64,000 nucleotides of DNA from Diplosphaera chodatii (lineage: Eukaryota > Chlorophyta > Trebouxiophyceae > Prasiolales > Stichococcaceae). The first letter of the stretch is position 1. Every line of letters begins with the position of its first letter. The translations under genes were made by a program, and so were the position numbers. Under the pieces are notes generated by a model that worked only from the letters and a program-made list of their open reading frames with translations, ran no database searches and was not told the DNA's origin. Of the stretch, positions 45,855 to 58,518 are shown one piece after another. Where the stretch lies: the NCBI GenBank assembly GCA_032358165.1, contig JAALGY010000023.1, positions 2,790,001-2,854,000 of the forward strand, read 5' to 3'.

Positions 45855-48723
45855 ATGAAGCGGCTCTTCGGGAACCTGCGCTCGCTGCCTGACGCGCTGC
45901 TGAAGACTAGCGCCAGCGGCAGGAACGCCGCGACCGCCGTCGAGTGCCCCAACTGTGGCACTCTCGCCCGCAGCGTCGACTGCAAGGCTAATGTCGCCGG
46001 CCGTGCTGGCGGCAGCAATGGGGCAGGGCCCAGCGGCAGCAGTACTAGCAGCAGAGCCGTGCCGGGTTCGACGCTCAGCGCAGCACGCCACAGAGGGGGC
46101 CAGCAGCAGCAGTGCGGGGTCAGCAGTCATGCAGCCGTCAGGCCGCAGCCGGTGCCTCTGCAACAGCATTCAGCAGCAGCCGCTGGGATGGTCGTGCGGG
46201 AGGCGCAGCGGCATGGAACAGCCGGCTCGAATATGACTGGCATCCTGCTGGCAGGCGGGCTTGGCACCGCAGGAGGCATTGCCATTGCCAGCATGTGAGA
46301 CTGGGGTCTTGCACGTCCTGCATGACAGCTGCTGAAGCCTTTGTTGTTGGGCCTGCTTCTTGCCGTGGAATGCTGTGCACGCCGATCACAGTGCTTGCCT
46401 TGGCGTCTGCAGAGCAAATACGGGGTTGGTTGACTACGTCACGGACCGGGTGTGGCCCGAGGGTGAGCTTCGTTGTTTGCTGCCGGGTTATTCATGAGCA
46501 ATGCACAAACCTCAGCCATGCTGGCTCAATGGCCAGCTGATGCTCATTGTGCACTGCCATCAGGGTTCTACGGGTTCCGGGTCAGCCGGGCGCAGGGCGC
46601 GCCGCCGCCGCTGCTCTCGCCCTACTTCATCGCAGACGCAGCAGCCAAGGTGGCCTGCCTGCAGGCTCCACACCGCAAGAGCCTCTGGCTGTTTGTGCAT
46701 CAGGCGGCATGCGGGTCAGCACATGTGCATGTGCCGAATGGGACGTGCTTGTCCGAGTGCAGGTGGCGCCGGCAGTGGTGAACATCACGGTCCGGGACCC
46801 GCGCCGCTCTGCAGATGAAGCCGTCAACGGCTCAGGTGGGCGACTGATATGTCAGGGGCTGACTTTCTTTCAATATGGCTCAGCAGTCATTGTGGGGCAT
46901 TGCTCTCGGCTTGTCCGTGTGGCACCTGTGTCATGCCCTGCGCAGGGTTCATCATCAGCTCAGTGGGCCAGGATGGGACGGTGGTGACCAACACGCACAT
47001 CATCGCGGACGCCATCGCCGGCGACGGCGCCAGCGCCAGCGCGATCCTGTGCACGCTGCAGGACGGCCGCAGCTTCCAGGCGCAGCTCGTCAACTTCGAC
47101 TGGTGCGCCTGGCCACCAGCTGCAACCGGGGGCTTCATACCTGCTGCTATTTGCTGTGCTGTGGCCATTCACTGCAGAGGTAGACATCGGAAGCCTGAGC
47201 CAGGGGTGCACGAGTGAGCTGCGGCACTTCTGTGGGTGTCAACTTCGTTGAACACTGGAAAACACGGTTTCACGTAAGTCCAAAACCCTGCAGGCAGTCG
47301 GACCTGGCGGTGCTGCGCATCAGCGCAGCCGCCAAGCTGCCGGTCGCAAAGCTGGGCGAGTCGTCGGCGCTGCGCGTGGGCGAGTGGGTCATCGCCCTCG
47401 GCAGCCCGCTGCACCTCAGCAACAGGTGTAGCAGTGCTCATTTCCCCCGAATCCTGGTCACATCGAGAGCTGATGTGACAGCCCCAGGATGTGTGCTCCA
47501 GCCGCCTCGTCACTGCTCCCGATGGAGCATCCAGGGCTACGGCAGGGAGGCGTCAAAGCTGGCAGTGTCTGGACGAAAACCCCACTGTGAGGGCGTGTGC
47601 TTGCAGCGTGTCGGCGGGCATCGTGTCGGCGGTGGAGCGCAAGGGTGCGGAGCTGGGCCTCGACCGCTCGTCCACCGACTACATCCAGACAGACGCCGCC
47701 ACGGCGGCCGGCAGCTCCGGCGGGCCCCTGGTCAACGTCCAGGTGCAGGCCGCATGAGTACATTGGTACGGTCATCAGCATCGGCATTGGTGGTCGTAAT
47801 TTCAAGAGCATATTTGGGGCCCATCTTTTCGGTCTCACCTCTTCTGGCTGTCGGGCATGGTCAATGCACTTGAACACAGCCAGGGCTGATGCTGTGCCAA
47901 GGGTTGCCGTGCCGTGGCCGTGTCAAGCATCATGGGGGCTGCCTGCTGCACTGCAGGGCGAGGTGATCGGCATCAGCAACCTGAAGGCGATCGCGGGCGA
48001 CGGGGTGAGCTTTGCCATCCCGATCGACACCGCGAAGAGCATCATCAGCCAGCTGCTGCAGCCGTCGGGCCGCGTCGCCCGCCCGTACATCGGCTGCAAG
48101 ACGCTCGAGCTCAACTCCAGGTGCGGTTTGAGGCATTTCTGAGTTTTTGCAACGTACCCACCGTGGCTGCAGTAGGCTGTCCATCTCCTGATGCATGTGC
48201 GTCTGCGGCGTCCTGCCTCCTACTCCTGCACCACCTGACGCCGGCCGTGCCCTTCTGCAGCCTGGCTGCAGAGCTGAAGGCCAGCTCATCATCGTTTCCC
48301 GATGTGGCGGCCGGGATCTACGTGCCCTATGTGCAGCCAGGCGGCCCTGCAGACCGCGCTGGCCTTGTGTCTGGTGACGTCATCACAGGTGCACCGTCAG
48401 ACCACGCTGATTCGTGACTACAGCCGCTGGGGACAAGAAGCAGGCATGTGTCGTCCACCGCCATGTGCTTGTGTGTGCGGCTTGCGCACACCTAGGAAAC
48501 ATGCTTGCGACTGCTGTGGACATGCAACAAAGTGAGCTTGGCTGGGCGCTCGTCTGCAGGCATCCCAGGACAGCCGCTGAGTGCGAAGGGCCTGATGCGG
48601 GCGGTGGCACAGCACATCAGCAAGCCGCTGCCCGTGGTGGTGTCGCGTGCAGACGGCTCCCGTGCCACGCTGCACATCACCGCCTCAGACGCAGGATCGG
48701 CCCTTGAGCCGGCTCGCCCTTAG
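45855..48723 (+). CDS. HtrA/Deg serine protease with PDZ domain, mitochondrial HTRA2-like
   Basis: Protein quality-control protease. The ATG at 45855 ([17 protein letters not shown]) gives a basic N-terminus and Ser/Ala/Gln-rich linker. A hydrophobic helix follows, [20 protein letters not shown] (about 46232-46295), like the presequence plus anchor of mitochondrial HTRA2. Then [22 protein letters not shown], and the catalytic His in [14 protein letters not shown] (46981-47022). The catalytic Asp is in [13 protein letters not shown] (about 47296) and the Ser in [17 protein letters not shown] (47689-47739). The substrate loop is [20 protein letters not shown]. The PDZ domain includes [27 protein letters not shown] and [18 protein letters not shown], ending ALEPARP then TAG. 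The triad is complete; the usual GNSGGP is GSSGGP here. Plastid Deg proteins are the alternative, but the anchor helix favours mitochondria. Confidence 0.92.
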
Positions 48724-49765
48724 ACCGTGCCCAGCCCCATCGGGGCGAGGCCAGACCGAGGGAACCTGTTATCAACATGCAAACAGCTTGCGTGGCATTT
48801 AGGCAGCCCAGAGGCATTGGTGGCAGACCAAGCCAATGGTGTGGGCAGTTTTGCGCAACGGCGGGTCGCTTACATATGGTGTGTGAAGCACCAGGACAGG
48901 GTGGCGTTTGGCGGCACAGGAGATGGAAGGTTGAAAATGTGGTTTGTTGGAGGCAGGTGCGTGCAGACAGGCGCCTTCTGCATTTATGCACGAAGCTCAT
49001 CATGGTATTGCAGCAGCTCTAGGACTATCGTCTTTTCCTTGTCATCCCTTAACATTCAAAGGTGTAATCGGTCTAGTTTTGAGTGACTGCCAGCGGCGTC
49101 ATCAGTTACCTCCAACCCTGGTACAAGCTTCCGGTCTGCCACAGCGAACGCCATTTTGCTCATCATCATTTTTGCATGCATACTCAAACATGCATAAAAA
49201 CACTCACGGTAGCATTGACAACGCAAAGCTGACTGTGCTCGCGCGTTTCGAATGTTGGCCTGGTCCATTGACACTGGTGGCGGCTCTTGCAAAAGGGTGT
49301 TCAACATCACATGTGAGCTGTATGTGCAGCCATGCTGAGGCTGACAGATACGGTGACATCGACGATCTAGATTTGTTGGCTTGCAGAGCTTCTACAATCT
49401 CAACCTGAGTTGGTGCAGTGTACCACGAGCAGTGTGCACAGGATCGCAGATTGCTGTCAAACCTTGCATGAGATTCGAGGCTTCTCTGCTAACAATGGGC
49501 GACACCGGGAAGTTCCAACCTGGTTGCATCTATCTGAAGCATATTTGCCAGCATTGGCAAGATGCACTGGTTGTCGGCGGATGCGCCACTTGCAGCAACA
49601 TTGCAAGTGGGGGCACACGGCTGCGCAAACCCTGATTTCCTGTGACAAGCGAATACTCGGCACTGCCGCACTTCCTGTTCAGCCCTAACCCCCCCTGTGC
49701 ATTCCCCGCAGCATCGTGTCGTTCCAGCTGCCTTCTGCTTGCATGGTATCATTTTGGTGTGGCGG
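48724..49765. other. Convergent spacer, HtrA / RRM gene, about 1 kb
   Basis: No gene recognised. It includes a plus-strand TGTAA at 49063-49067, 340 bases past the HtrA stop, and a TTACA at 48870-48874, about 900 bases past the RRM-gene stop. Both are distant, so untranslated-region length cannot be judged. Confidence 0.4.
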
Positions 49766-52700
49766 TCAGAACCGCTGCCCGCCGTAGTATTCGCGCTGAG
49801 CTGCCTCCGCCTGCTGTTGCCGTGCAAGGTCCTCGAATGCCGCCTGCACCGCCTGTGCGACGGTAGCCTCCATGTCACTGCCAGATACACCGCCTGCAGG
49901 AAAGCAACAGGCAGTGTCAATATAGGAAGCTACAGCAGTAAGCATGGATAGTGGCAATGACATTCAGACTGCAGTGTGTGAGCACACTCATGGTCGAGAC
50001 ACGGTCGAGGTGAAGCAACCGGGTGAGCCCGGAGCAGACGCCGGCTCCTACCTGATGCATCCTGCGCGCCGCCTTGCAGCGGCATGTCTTGCGCCAGGGA
50101 CACGCCCGAACCAAACTGCTGCTGCGACGTGTTGTAGGCCGCCCCCAGCTGCTGCTGCTGCTGCGGCCACTGGGTGACGCCATCGCCGTTTTCGGCCAGC
50201 GTGCTGCAGGACGGCTCCAAGTGTCACGATGCCATCAGCATAAAAGTAGGCTCGGATTTATGCTGCTGGATTGTGCTGCTGGAAGTGACGTGCTGGATGT
50301 GGGTGACCACCAGCCGACGTGCTGGAGTCCTCACCTGAGGCTGGCGTGGCTGCTGGGCTGCTGGCCGCGCCCCAGGCGCGAGGTGTGTGGCAGGCCGTGC
50401 TGCAGTCGGTTGACATGTGGAGCAGAAGCCGATCTGCAGACGACATGCAGGTTGCTGCAAGTGTGCCGGACTTCGAACCTCCTTGCTGTTCCCTCGAAGT
50501 CAGACCTTGGAGTTCCCTGACCGGTGAGCACAGCAGGCTCAAGTGGCACACATGAGACTGCACCTGTTCATTACAGAAGAAGCTAGAGCTGCCTGCTGCA
50601 GGGTGGCGGCAGAGCCGCCTTGCGCAGTTGGCAGATTGGGATGCGAGGCGGTACCCATTGACAGATCGCCATGTGAGCCCCGCTGCACAGCAGAGCACCA
50701 CGCTCAGTTGGACATCGCCGGCAGGCGCTACAGCAAAGACAATGTAGCTCAGGCAGCACCGGAATGGGCAACTATGTAGATGCCGCTGCATCCGAGAGCA
50801 GTCCTGGCAGGCACCTGGCCCAGGGAGGTGAGCAGGGCGGCCTGGCTGCTGGCGGCGTCGAAGGCGCTGGCGGGCAGCGACTGGTGCAGGTGCGCCTGCG
50901 CCGCCGCCGCCGCCGCCTGGTGCTGCTGCATCTGCAGCTGCGCCTGCGCTGCCTGCGCGCCCAGCCAACAGCACATCTTCAAGTGGCAGTCCTGACCCAA
51001 TAAATGAAAGGCAAACGAGTCCAGCGGCCACAACAACAGCAGGCGCATGCGATCATGCATGACCTAGACTGGCAGTCTGTGCATGTCACAGTCCGGGGCC
51101 TATGACAGCAGCGCACCTGCTGCAGCGCGCGCAGGTGCGCCTGCTGCTGCAGCTGCGCCTGCTGCTGGAGCGCCTGCTGCTGCAGGAGCTGGCTGGATAG
51201 GTCGGGGTGGCTGGCGAACTGGGGGAAGGGGCGCGCCAGGCCGGTCCCCCCCGGGCCCCCCTGCAGTGCCGACGCCGCCAGCTGCGGGTTGCTCAGAGCC
51301 GCCTGCGCCTGTCGAACAGGAAACCCCAAGCCTCAGACGGAACCTTGCTGGACAAACTGCCAGCAACACTCTTTCATGAGCACTTGTGCAGAGCTGTAGC
51401 AGGAGATTGGGGGCACATGCCCGGGGCCGTGACCATACCACATCACGCTCCTTGGCGTCCTGACGACTGGGCAGTGTGACAGGGCACGGCACATACCAGG
51501 CTGGCGAGGTCGGGGTTGGAGGCGTAGGGGTTCAGGTCGCCGTATGCGCCCGACAGGCTGTGCAGGTCGGCGTGGCTGAAGGCGCGGGCTGCGTTGCCGG
51601 AGTACGCGCCGGGCTCCCCCAGGCGCAGCCCCGCCAGCGAGCTGCGCAGCGGCGCGCCCATGTCCCCACCCTGCAGCAAGCAGCAGGCGCAGGCGCTGTG
51701 AACATCCCCACACCATCTGTACGGCAGCAGCAGCAGCAGCAGCAGCATCAGTGGACTGAATGCGGCGCCACATCGCATGAGCATGGGTGAAAGGAGCGAG
51801 CACGGCGTCTTGCACAGACACATACAGCGAGACAGCCTCGGCTGAGTTATTGCACCCCCTGCCGCCGTACCTGGGACTGGGCCATGCGCTGCTGCATGAG
51901 GCGGTCCTGCGCCCACAGCGCCTCCTTCTCGGGCTTGCTCATGCGCTTATACTGCGCCGCCAGCACGCGGTCATAGTGGATGTTGTTCGGGTTCAGCCGG
52001 TTGCTCAGGTTGACCGCCGGCATCGCCGCGTCGTCCTGGCGCAGCATGGGAAGTAGGGTGACACATGGCCGTGCTGCTCCAGTGTCTCCTCTTCAGTTGA
52101 CATGGCACTTTGGGACACGGTGCAGCCATTGCGCTATGGCGGCGTGGAACACAGCACTTTCAGACAACGCAGCGGCGTGGCTGACGTCGTTGCAGAATGC
52201 TGCACCGGATCCAGCGAGCACAAGAGGCAAGTACCCATGCAAGGTTTGGCACAACCCACCGAGGAGTCGTCGGAGGCGGACAGCTCGGGGCGGGGGATGC
52301 CGGCGCGCCACGCGTCCCCTGCGCCCCGGGGCAGCGCGCCCGGCTGCTGCAGGTGGAGGCTGCTGGGCGCCGGGGAGGCGCGATCCGACACGAAATGCAC
52401 CGCCAGCGGCTTGCTGCCTGTGGCAGTGTTTCAGGTGGAAGCCCGTCAGCCCGGATTTGCATGCCAAATCCGTGTGGATGCCCTGTGGACTGCCACAGGC
52501 CGTCCGCTGCAGCACAGCTGCAAGCTCCTGATACAGATGCTCATCATGTTGGAAGCGAGGTGTCCATCTCTACACATGGAAGGCCGTGCACCACACTGCA
52601 CCTGTCAGGCTGGGGATGAATGCGCCGTTGAGGGCGCGCTGCGCTGCGATGGCGCCCTGCAGGTCCCTGAACAGGATGTGCACCTCGGAGACGTGCCCCG

Positions 52701-55700
52701 GGGCCGCCCGCACCTGCAGCCACCCGCAGCTTGCACGTCAAGGTACCATGCGCAGTCTGCAGAGCACAGACTCTCGATGCACAATGAAGGAATCCATGCA
52801 GCTTTGGTGGCAACGACAAGGGCCTGCGGCGTGCATCAGCTGGCGCGCACCTCGTCGAGACTGCCATACTGACTGAACGCCAGCTCGATGGCGGTGCGGT
52901 TGACGGCTGGCAGCAGGTTGCTGAGGGCCAAGTGCCGAGAGGGGGCCGGCTGCACAGAAGACGAGCTCAGGTGAAGAGCATGGCGCGAAATGGAATGGGC
53001 ATGTGACGCCAGCAGATGCATGCTCAAGGCACCAATGTGAAATGGGGTGTGTGAGCAGTGGTGATATACCTGCGGCGAGCCGTCGCGTCGGAGGAGCATA
53101 GATGCAGGGCTGCCATGCTGCAGGGGATGCCCCGGCGATGACCGTCGCTGCTGACCCTGCAGATGGAAGGGCAGAGGGTGTGTCAGGACACGCTGCTGAA
53201 GTCAGGTGCACCGCCGGCAGTGATAATCTGATTCAACAGATAGCCAGGGTGGGTTTGCGAAGGGTGAGGTGCTCTGGTGCCTCGACGCACCTTGTCTGGC
53301 TTATAGCGCATCTTCAGCGGCCGCGAGCCTGTGAGCAGCGGGTCGGGCCGATTGTTCTTGGCCGCCACAGCCCGCACTGCATCCTCGACCTGCATGTGTT
53401 GGTACTCGAGTCTATGTGTTGACCCCACTTGCAGCAGGATGCATCTGCCACAGGCACTGCACTCAGCATTTGCGACACCAACGTGCTAAGCACCGCACCC
53501 GCTCGAACACGACGATGGCATAGCCCAGCGGCCCAATCCTTGCGGGGAAGGCCGCAGCGTCAATCACCGGGCCAAAGCTCTCGAAGGCAGCGCGCACGCT
53601 GGCTGCTGTGGCCTGGTTGCTGATGTTGCCCAGCCACAGGCGGGCGGACGGCGTGTGTGCTGCGTCAGTCTCGGACCGGTGTCTGCAACGTACAGCCAGC
53701 ATTGGAGCGTCAGGCCAACAGCAATGCCGAGGCCTCTGGCGTACGAGTGTGCTGCTTTCTTTAGCATGCAAATGCCAGGCGCAAAAATGTTGCTGGAAAG
53801 GTTGTGCAGGACACCAGCCACAGATGCAGATGTCAATGCTAAACTACGCAAATGGACACACCCGCTGGAGTTGGCTGAGCTGGGCCGCAGCAGCCGAGCA
53901 TTGCGCACCGCCGGTCGGAACTTCACCACCAGCGGCTGCTGCCCCGACAGGACGGGCACCTGCAATCGACGATGGCTTGCCAAATGAACACCCACTCCAC
54001 TGCTCTACTGCAGGCGGACAGCAAGTAAACGAGAGAGCCAGCAGGATTATGTAAGCAATCAGACCTTTCCAAGCGGGCCTGGCCCCACCTGTTGGCCGTC
54101 CAGCAGCTCGAACGCGCGGCAGGCCGGCTGCACGCTGGTGAAGCTGACAAATGCGATGGGCGTCCCGTCAATCAGGGTCACGTCCTGCAGGGGGCCGAAC
54201 GCCTGCGCCACGTTGATGAGCGTGGTGCGGTCGACGCCCGGCGCCAGGCCCCCGATCCACAGGTGCCGTGTCACCTGGTCCGCTTCTTGCAGCTGCATCC
54301 AGAATGCCGACCGCCCTTAAGACCCTCCACACCACCATCGTCAAAAAGCCATGCAGACACCCATCTATGACCGATGTGCATGTCCTCGAGCTGGTGCTGC
54401 ATGTCTTGATTGCAGGTGCGAGGGTGACACAAGTGCGCAGGGCACCCACCTCTGCGTAAATGGCATCAGGCGCAGCATGCTGGTCATCAGGCGGTGGGCA
54501 GCGACCCTGCATCACCCAGCACTGCAGGAGATGCCTGTCCAGCCGTGCCCACGGGAAGCTGTCTTCCGCATTGACTGCGCTACCTGTGGGCCCCGTGTGC
54601 ACAGGTTAGATGTGCAAGCGTTGCATGCGTGACAAGGTAGTGGCAGGCACACCATATGCGGTGCTATGCTCAAAGCACACGCCCTGAAGCACATCTGGTT
54701 GCAAGCAACGCATGTACCTGAGGCAGGGCGTGGCGGCTGAGCCATGGGCAGAAGGGCTGAGCCAGGGCCGTAGTGCGCCGCCTGCTGCTGGTGGCCAGGC
54801 GCGGCTGTGCCGCTGCTGTGGCTGCCGTGGCTGCCGCTGAGGTGGCTGCCGTCACTGCTGTGGCCGCCCTGATGGTGCCCCGGGGCCTGCAGCACCGGGT
54901 TCGGGGGCAGGCGTCGGTGAACGCCATCGAGGCCATCCGCTGGCAGGGGCCCGGCAGCGCTGCCGCCAGGTGCGAGGTTGCCGGCGCTGCCCAGGGCCCG
55001 GAGCAGGCCGCTGCTGCCGCCCAGGGGGCCGACGTCGCTGGCAGACAGAGCCAGCGCGCCGCCGCCGGCCCCAAGCAGGTCGCCACCCTTGTCGCCCAGC
55101 TGTGCCAGTTTGCTGCTGCTGCCGCTCAGATTTGCCGGCAACCCCGGGCTACCGAGCTGCTGCAGGTTGCTGTGGCTGTCCAGCAGGCTGCGGTTGCCGC
55201 CGCCCAAGGCACCATCGAGCCCGGCCGCCCCGAGCTGCTGCAAGTTGCTGTGGCTGCCCAGCTGCCGGAGGTTGCTGCTGCTGCCGAGCTGCTGCAAGTT
55301 GCCATGGCTGCCGAGCTGCCGCAGGTTGCTGCTGCTGCCGATCGGGCCCAGGTTGGCGCTCCCGAGCTGCACAAGGTCGTCGTGACTGCCAAGCTGCTGT
55401 TGCCGCTGCAGGGTGGTTTGGCTGCCGAGGAGCTGCAGGTTGCCATGGCTGCCAAAGGCGCCATGACCGCCCAATCGCTGCATGCTGCTGCCACCGCCGC
55501 CAAAATGCTGGTGGTTGGTCATGCCGCCGTCGGCGCTGCTGCTGACCCTTGAGTGGTCGTTGGGCAATTGCGGGAGGGGCAGGGGCAGCGTCGTCGGATC
55601 TACTGCTGGGGGCCGCTGCATAATGGCCGCAATCTCCGCACCCGCGTCTGCTGGGTTGGTGGCACTGCCGGGTTGCGCACGCTCAGCGGGCACATCCCGG

Positions 55701-56118
55701 AAGGCTGCCAGCGCTGCGGCCTGCGGTTGTGTCAAGTTGGCAGCCTGGCTGTGCTGCTGCTGGTGCTGCTCATCTGGCAGAGATGCAGCCTGTGACATAA
55801 TCAGGTGTAGCAACTCTCAGGTGCCTTCACCAGAAGCAGCAGTTCGGATCAAGTTTGAGGTCGGCCACCACACATCGACACTCTGCATAGGTTCGACAAG
55901 ATAAAACTACACAGGGCATCTGAAAGTACCTGGTCGGGGCGCCAGTGGTTGAGCGCCTCCATCTCGCCATGCGTGGTGTTCCAAATGGGATCGCCCCCCA
56001 TGCTGTGAAGGCTGGTCACAGATGCGTTGCGAGGCACTTGTGGCAGCAGCCCGACATCGCTGTGCCCGCTTGGCTGCTGGAGGAGGAGATCTGGAGGCTG
56101 CTGCTCAGCCATCTGCAT
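49766..56118 (-). CDS. Three-RRM RNA-binding protein, SPEN/FPA-like, Q-rich
   Basis: Begins near 56118 (MQMAEQQPPDLLLQQP; an ATG at 56142 is also in frame). Exon 1 ends NHWRPDQ and joins in phase at CAG/GCT (about 55790) to a long exon of Gln/Gly/Ser repeats (SNLRQLGSHGNLQQLG type, 54990-55480). RRM1 is TRHLWIGGLAPGVDRTTLIN with IAFVSFTSVQPACRAFELL (about 54090-54290). RRM2 is ARLWLGNISNQATAASVRAA and YAIVVFERV, then LKMRYKPDK (about 53300-53640). RRM3 is RHLALSNLLPAVNRTAIELA and VHILFRDLQGAIAAQRALNG (about 52620-52950). Downstream are LAVHFVSD, a block LNPNNIHYDRVLAAQYKRMS, and Gln/Ala-rich exons with ASNPDLASLV-type repeats. The end is AQREYYGGQRF then TGA. Three RRMs recall plant FPA/SPEN proteins, but I see no SPOC domain. 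Role in RNA processing is inferred. Confidence 0.82.
51725..51745. repeat. (CAG)7 microsatellite in an intron
   Basis: Seven perfect CAG triplets followed by CATCAG, inside an intron of the RRM gene between the exons ending near 51890 and starting near 51670. Likely length-variable. Confidence 0.85.
54990..55480. repeat. Degenerate coding repeat, SNLxQLG units
   Basis: An array of roughly 24-39-base units in the RRM gene encodes SSSNLRQLG, SHGNLQQLG, SHSNLQQLG and variants on the minus strand, with Gly-rich spacers. The antisense frame also stays open, which produces a misleading plus-strand ORF. Confidence 0.8.
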
Positions 56119-56797
56119 GTGGCACACAAGTGTTACGGTCATTTACGGAGCCAGGATCCAACTACGAGCGTTGATGATGTGTCCCGTTGATGCTGGAATG
56201 TTAATGCGTGTTCCAGGGCTGAGAGTTCGTTCCCACAGACGTTTTCGATGTTGGTGACGTACCTCCTCAGTGGGTACTGTTTGGCGAGCTGTTTCCGCAA
56301 CGCCTGCCCGCCCAGCGCAGCTTACGCCCACCGTCTTCACCCAAGCTGTAGACCAGGATCAGATCACTGCTCAACGCCGCATTGGCACGGCTGGCGCCAC
56401 GGGAGGGTGTGTCCGACAGGAGTGCAGACAGTCGCCACCAAGTGCGTTCGGAAGATGCCACAGGCTGCAGACCGACGGAGCACCGCTTGCCCGTGATCAA
56501 TCGCACTGGTTTGATCATACACCATCCGACGTGGTTTATACAGACGAGAGCAGCCTCGACTTGCAGGTGGACACCGACTGCTGGCCCGAAAGCATTGTCA
56601 GGGGCGTATAGATGCTAGCGGGGTGATATCGTCAACAAATATTTAGTAATTTCACAAACGCCAGAGGTGATGGTATATCAAGTCGATTGCAGCCCGTACA
56701 GCCGCCTCAGCGCCACCTGTGTGCGTGCAGCATGCCTGGGTGCTGACACGGACGAAATCACCGGAGGGCTGCCCAGGTCCTCGACGAATCCAACTGC
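56119..56797. promoter_or_regulatory. Divergent promoter region, RRM gene and Nudix gene
   Basis: A 679-base spacer between divergent starts; short ORFs only. No element identified. Confidence 0.35.
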
Positions 56798-57980
56798 ATG
56801 TCCGCACTGCGCTGTGCTGTGGGCGCCTGCCGATCGGTGGTGCAGCAGCGCAGCCGACACTGCGCACGTTGTATGGCATCTGCTTCCGCCGAGGGCGATC
56901 CAGACGCATCGGATCGCAGCTATCCCAAGGTCCCTCGTGTGGGCATAGGAGCTGTCGTGCTGCGGCGTGGGCCCAATACAGCAGAGAAGGAGGTGCATGC
57001 CGCGGCCCGCATGCAATGAGTGATGTGAGCCTGCGCAACACCAGGGCATCGTATACGATGATTCCTCCTCTTCCCCACCTCGTGATGTCGACTGTGCAGG
57101 TGCTGCTGATCAAGCGAGCAAAGCCGCCCAATGTTGGGTGGTGGTCCTTTCCCGGCGGCGGCCTGGAGCTAGGTGCGGTCGCTGCCGGGCGAGTGGCAAT
57201 GCAGGCTCCCTTGAGGGCAGTGATCGGCCTGTATGTAGCGATCGGTTCGGCGTTGACTGTAGGTGAGAAGATTGTGGATTGCGCTGTCCGGGAGGTGCAA
57301 GAGGAGACCGGCATCGTGCTTGCGGACTGCGGTGCCGAGCCGGATGGTGCGCACGCTGCAGCCGCCAGCACCTTGACATCCGATCTGTGTCGTGCAGTCA
57401 GTGTGCAGCATTGGGTGCTGACAAGCACAGCACTGAGCGTGCAGCTGCGTGTGTGCAGGCTTGTATGGGCGGCGGCCGTGCTCACTGGCCAGCCCCGTGC
57501 CCTTCGCCGCTGCTGACGTCATTCACCCCATTGGCGCTCAAACCCCAGAGTTTCATTATGCCATCATCGAAGTGCGTCCTGGCGAAGCTGTTGCCACCGG
57601 CCATCCCATGTTGTCAGTATTCAGCAATGACTGCACTGGGTGCCAACCCCAACTGGTGAGTGTGTTCACAACCATGATGTCGGGTTGGGCAGGTGGCAGC
57701 CACACCTGTGGACCCGGCTGCTGAGCCCCAGCCCAGCAGCGACGTCAGCGATGCGAGGTGGTTTGCCATCGACGCCCTGCCATCCCTGGACAGTGAGAAC
57801 GGCAGTATAGAGACATGCTGCAATCCGCCAACACGTCTGGTAAAGCATCTGCAGTGCATTCTACCCCAGCCGTATGTTTGGACGTATGCCATGCCGATGA
57901 GTTGCCACCTGGTCGCAGATCTGACGATCGGCTGTGCAAGTATTGCCAAGGAGGCAGCCATCCGCTTTGACCCTGCATAA
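56798..57980 (+). CDS. Nudix hydrolase
   Basis: Hydrolyses a nucleoside diphosphate linked to another moiety; the exact substrate cannot be read from sequence. The ATG at 56798 starts MSALRCAVGACRSVVQQRSR, a Cys/Arg/Ser-rich leader that could target an organelle. Then VPRVGIGAVVLRRGPN, joined to VLLIKRAKPPNVGWWSFPGG and GLELG (57100-57175). The Nudix box is split by an intron: GLELG then EKIVDCAVREVQEETGIV (57266-57320), giving the GX5EX7REUXEEXGU pattern with REVQEETG intact. Later exons read PVPFAAADVIHPIGAQTPEF, HYAIIEVRPGEAVATG and SDARWFAIDALPSLD. The donor GGACA/GTGAGA joins in phase to LTIGCASIAKEAAIRFDPA then TAA at 57980. About six exons. Convergent with the ankyrin gene. Confidence 0.93.
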
Positions 57981-58518
57981 GTGCCCACACTACAAGACGG
58001 CGTTTCTCACAATCTTGGCACCCATGAGAGCTTTCAAAAGTGAGCTTGGTGCCCCAGTCTGACAGTTCAGTGCAATCGTTGTGTCCACAGGTGTTGCAAG
58101 GAGCATGACCACCAACAGTGTGACCAACGTGCAGCATCTTCCTATGCAGGTGCCACCCACATGGACAAGGCCTTGCCCCTGGCATGTGCAGCAGCTAGTA
58201 CTCCCTTGACAATGCTGCATTCAGGAGGCCATGTCCATGACTGTGTCAAAGCCGTTGCTTCGTGTGCGTGTATCTTCAAACAGACAGGAGCGCTAGCAGC
58301 AGGCTCCCTATGGATTTGCAAACTGATGCGGCCAAGCAGATACAAGAGCCACCTAGTGTAGCAACGTTTTTGACTGCTGCCGCGTCTCTAAGCAGAAGGG
58401 ACGACCCAAAATCATGTAACCTGGGCATGCCGAAAGAGATGGTTTGAGCAGAAGCAGATCAGTCAGTACAAGATCCTGCCTGCAAAGTAGTTCACACAAT
58501 GGTGTCCATTTTGCTGCA
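57981..58518. other. Convergent spacer, Nudix / ankyrin gene
   Basis: 538 bases with only short ORFs. A plus-strand TGTAA near 58418 is about 440 bases past the Nudix stop. No gene seen. Confidence 0.45.

Noticed and set aside
54773..55552. 259-residue plus-strand ORF rich in Ala, Val and Leu
   Set aside because: It is the antisense shadow of the repetitive coding exon of the RRM gene; its composition simply mirrors the repeat.
56652..57485. 277-residue minus-strand ORF
   Set aside because: It overlaps the Nudix exons and introns antisense, ignores splice sites and matches no family, while the Nudix box on the plus strand is intact.
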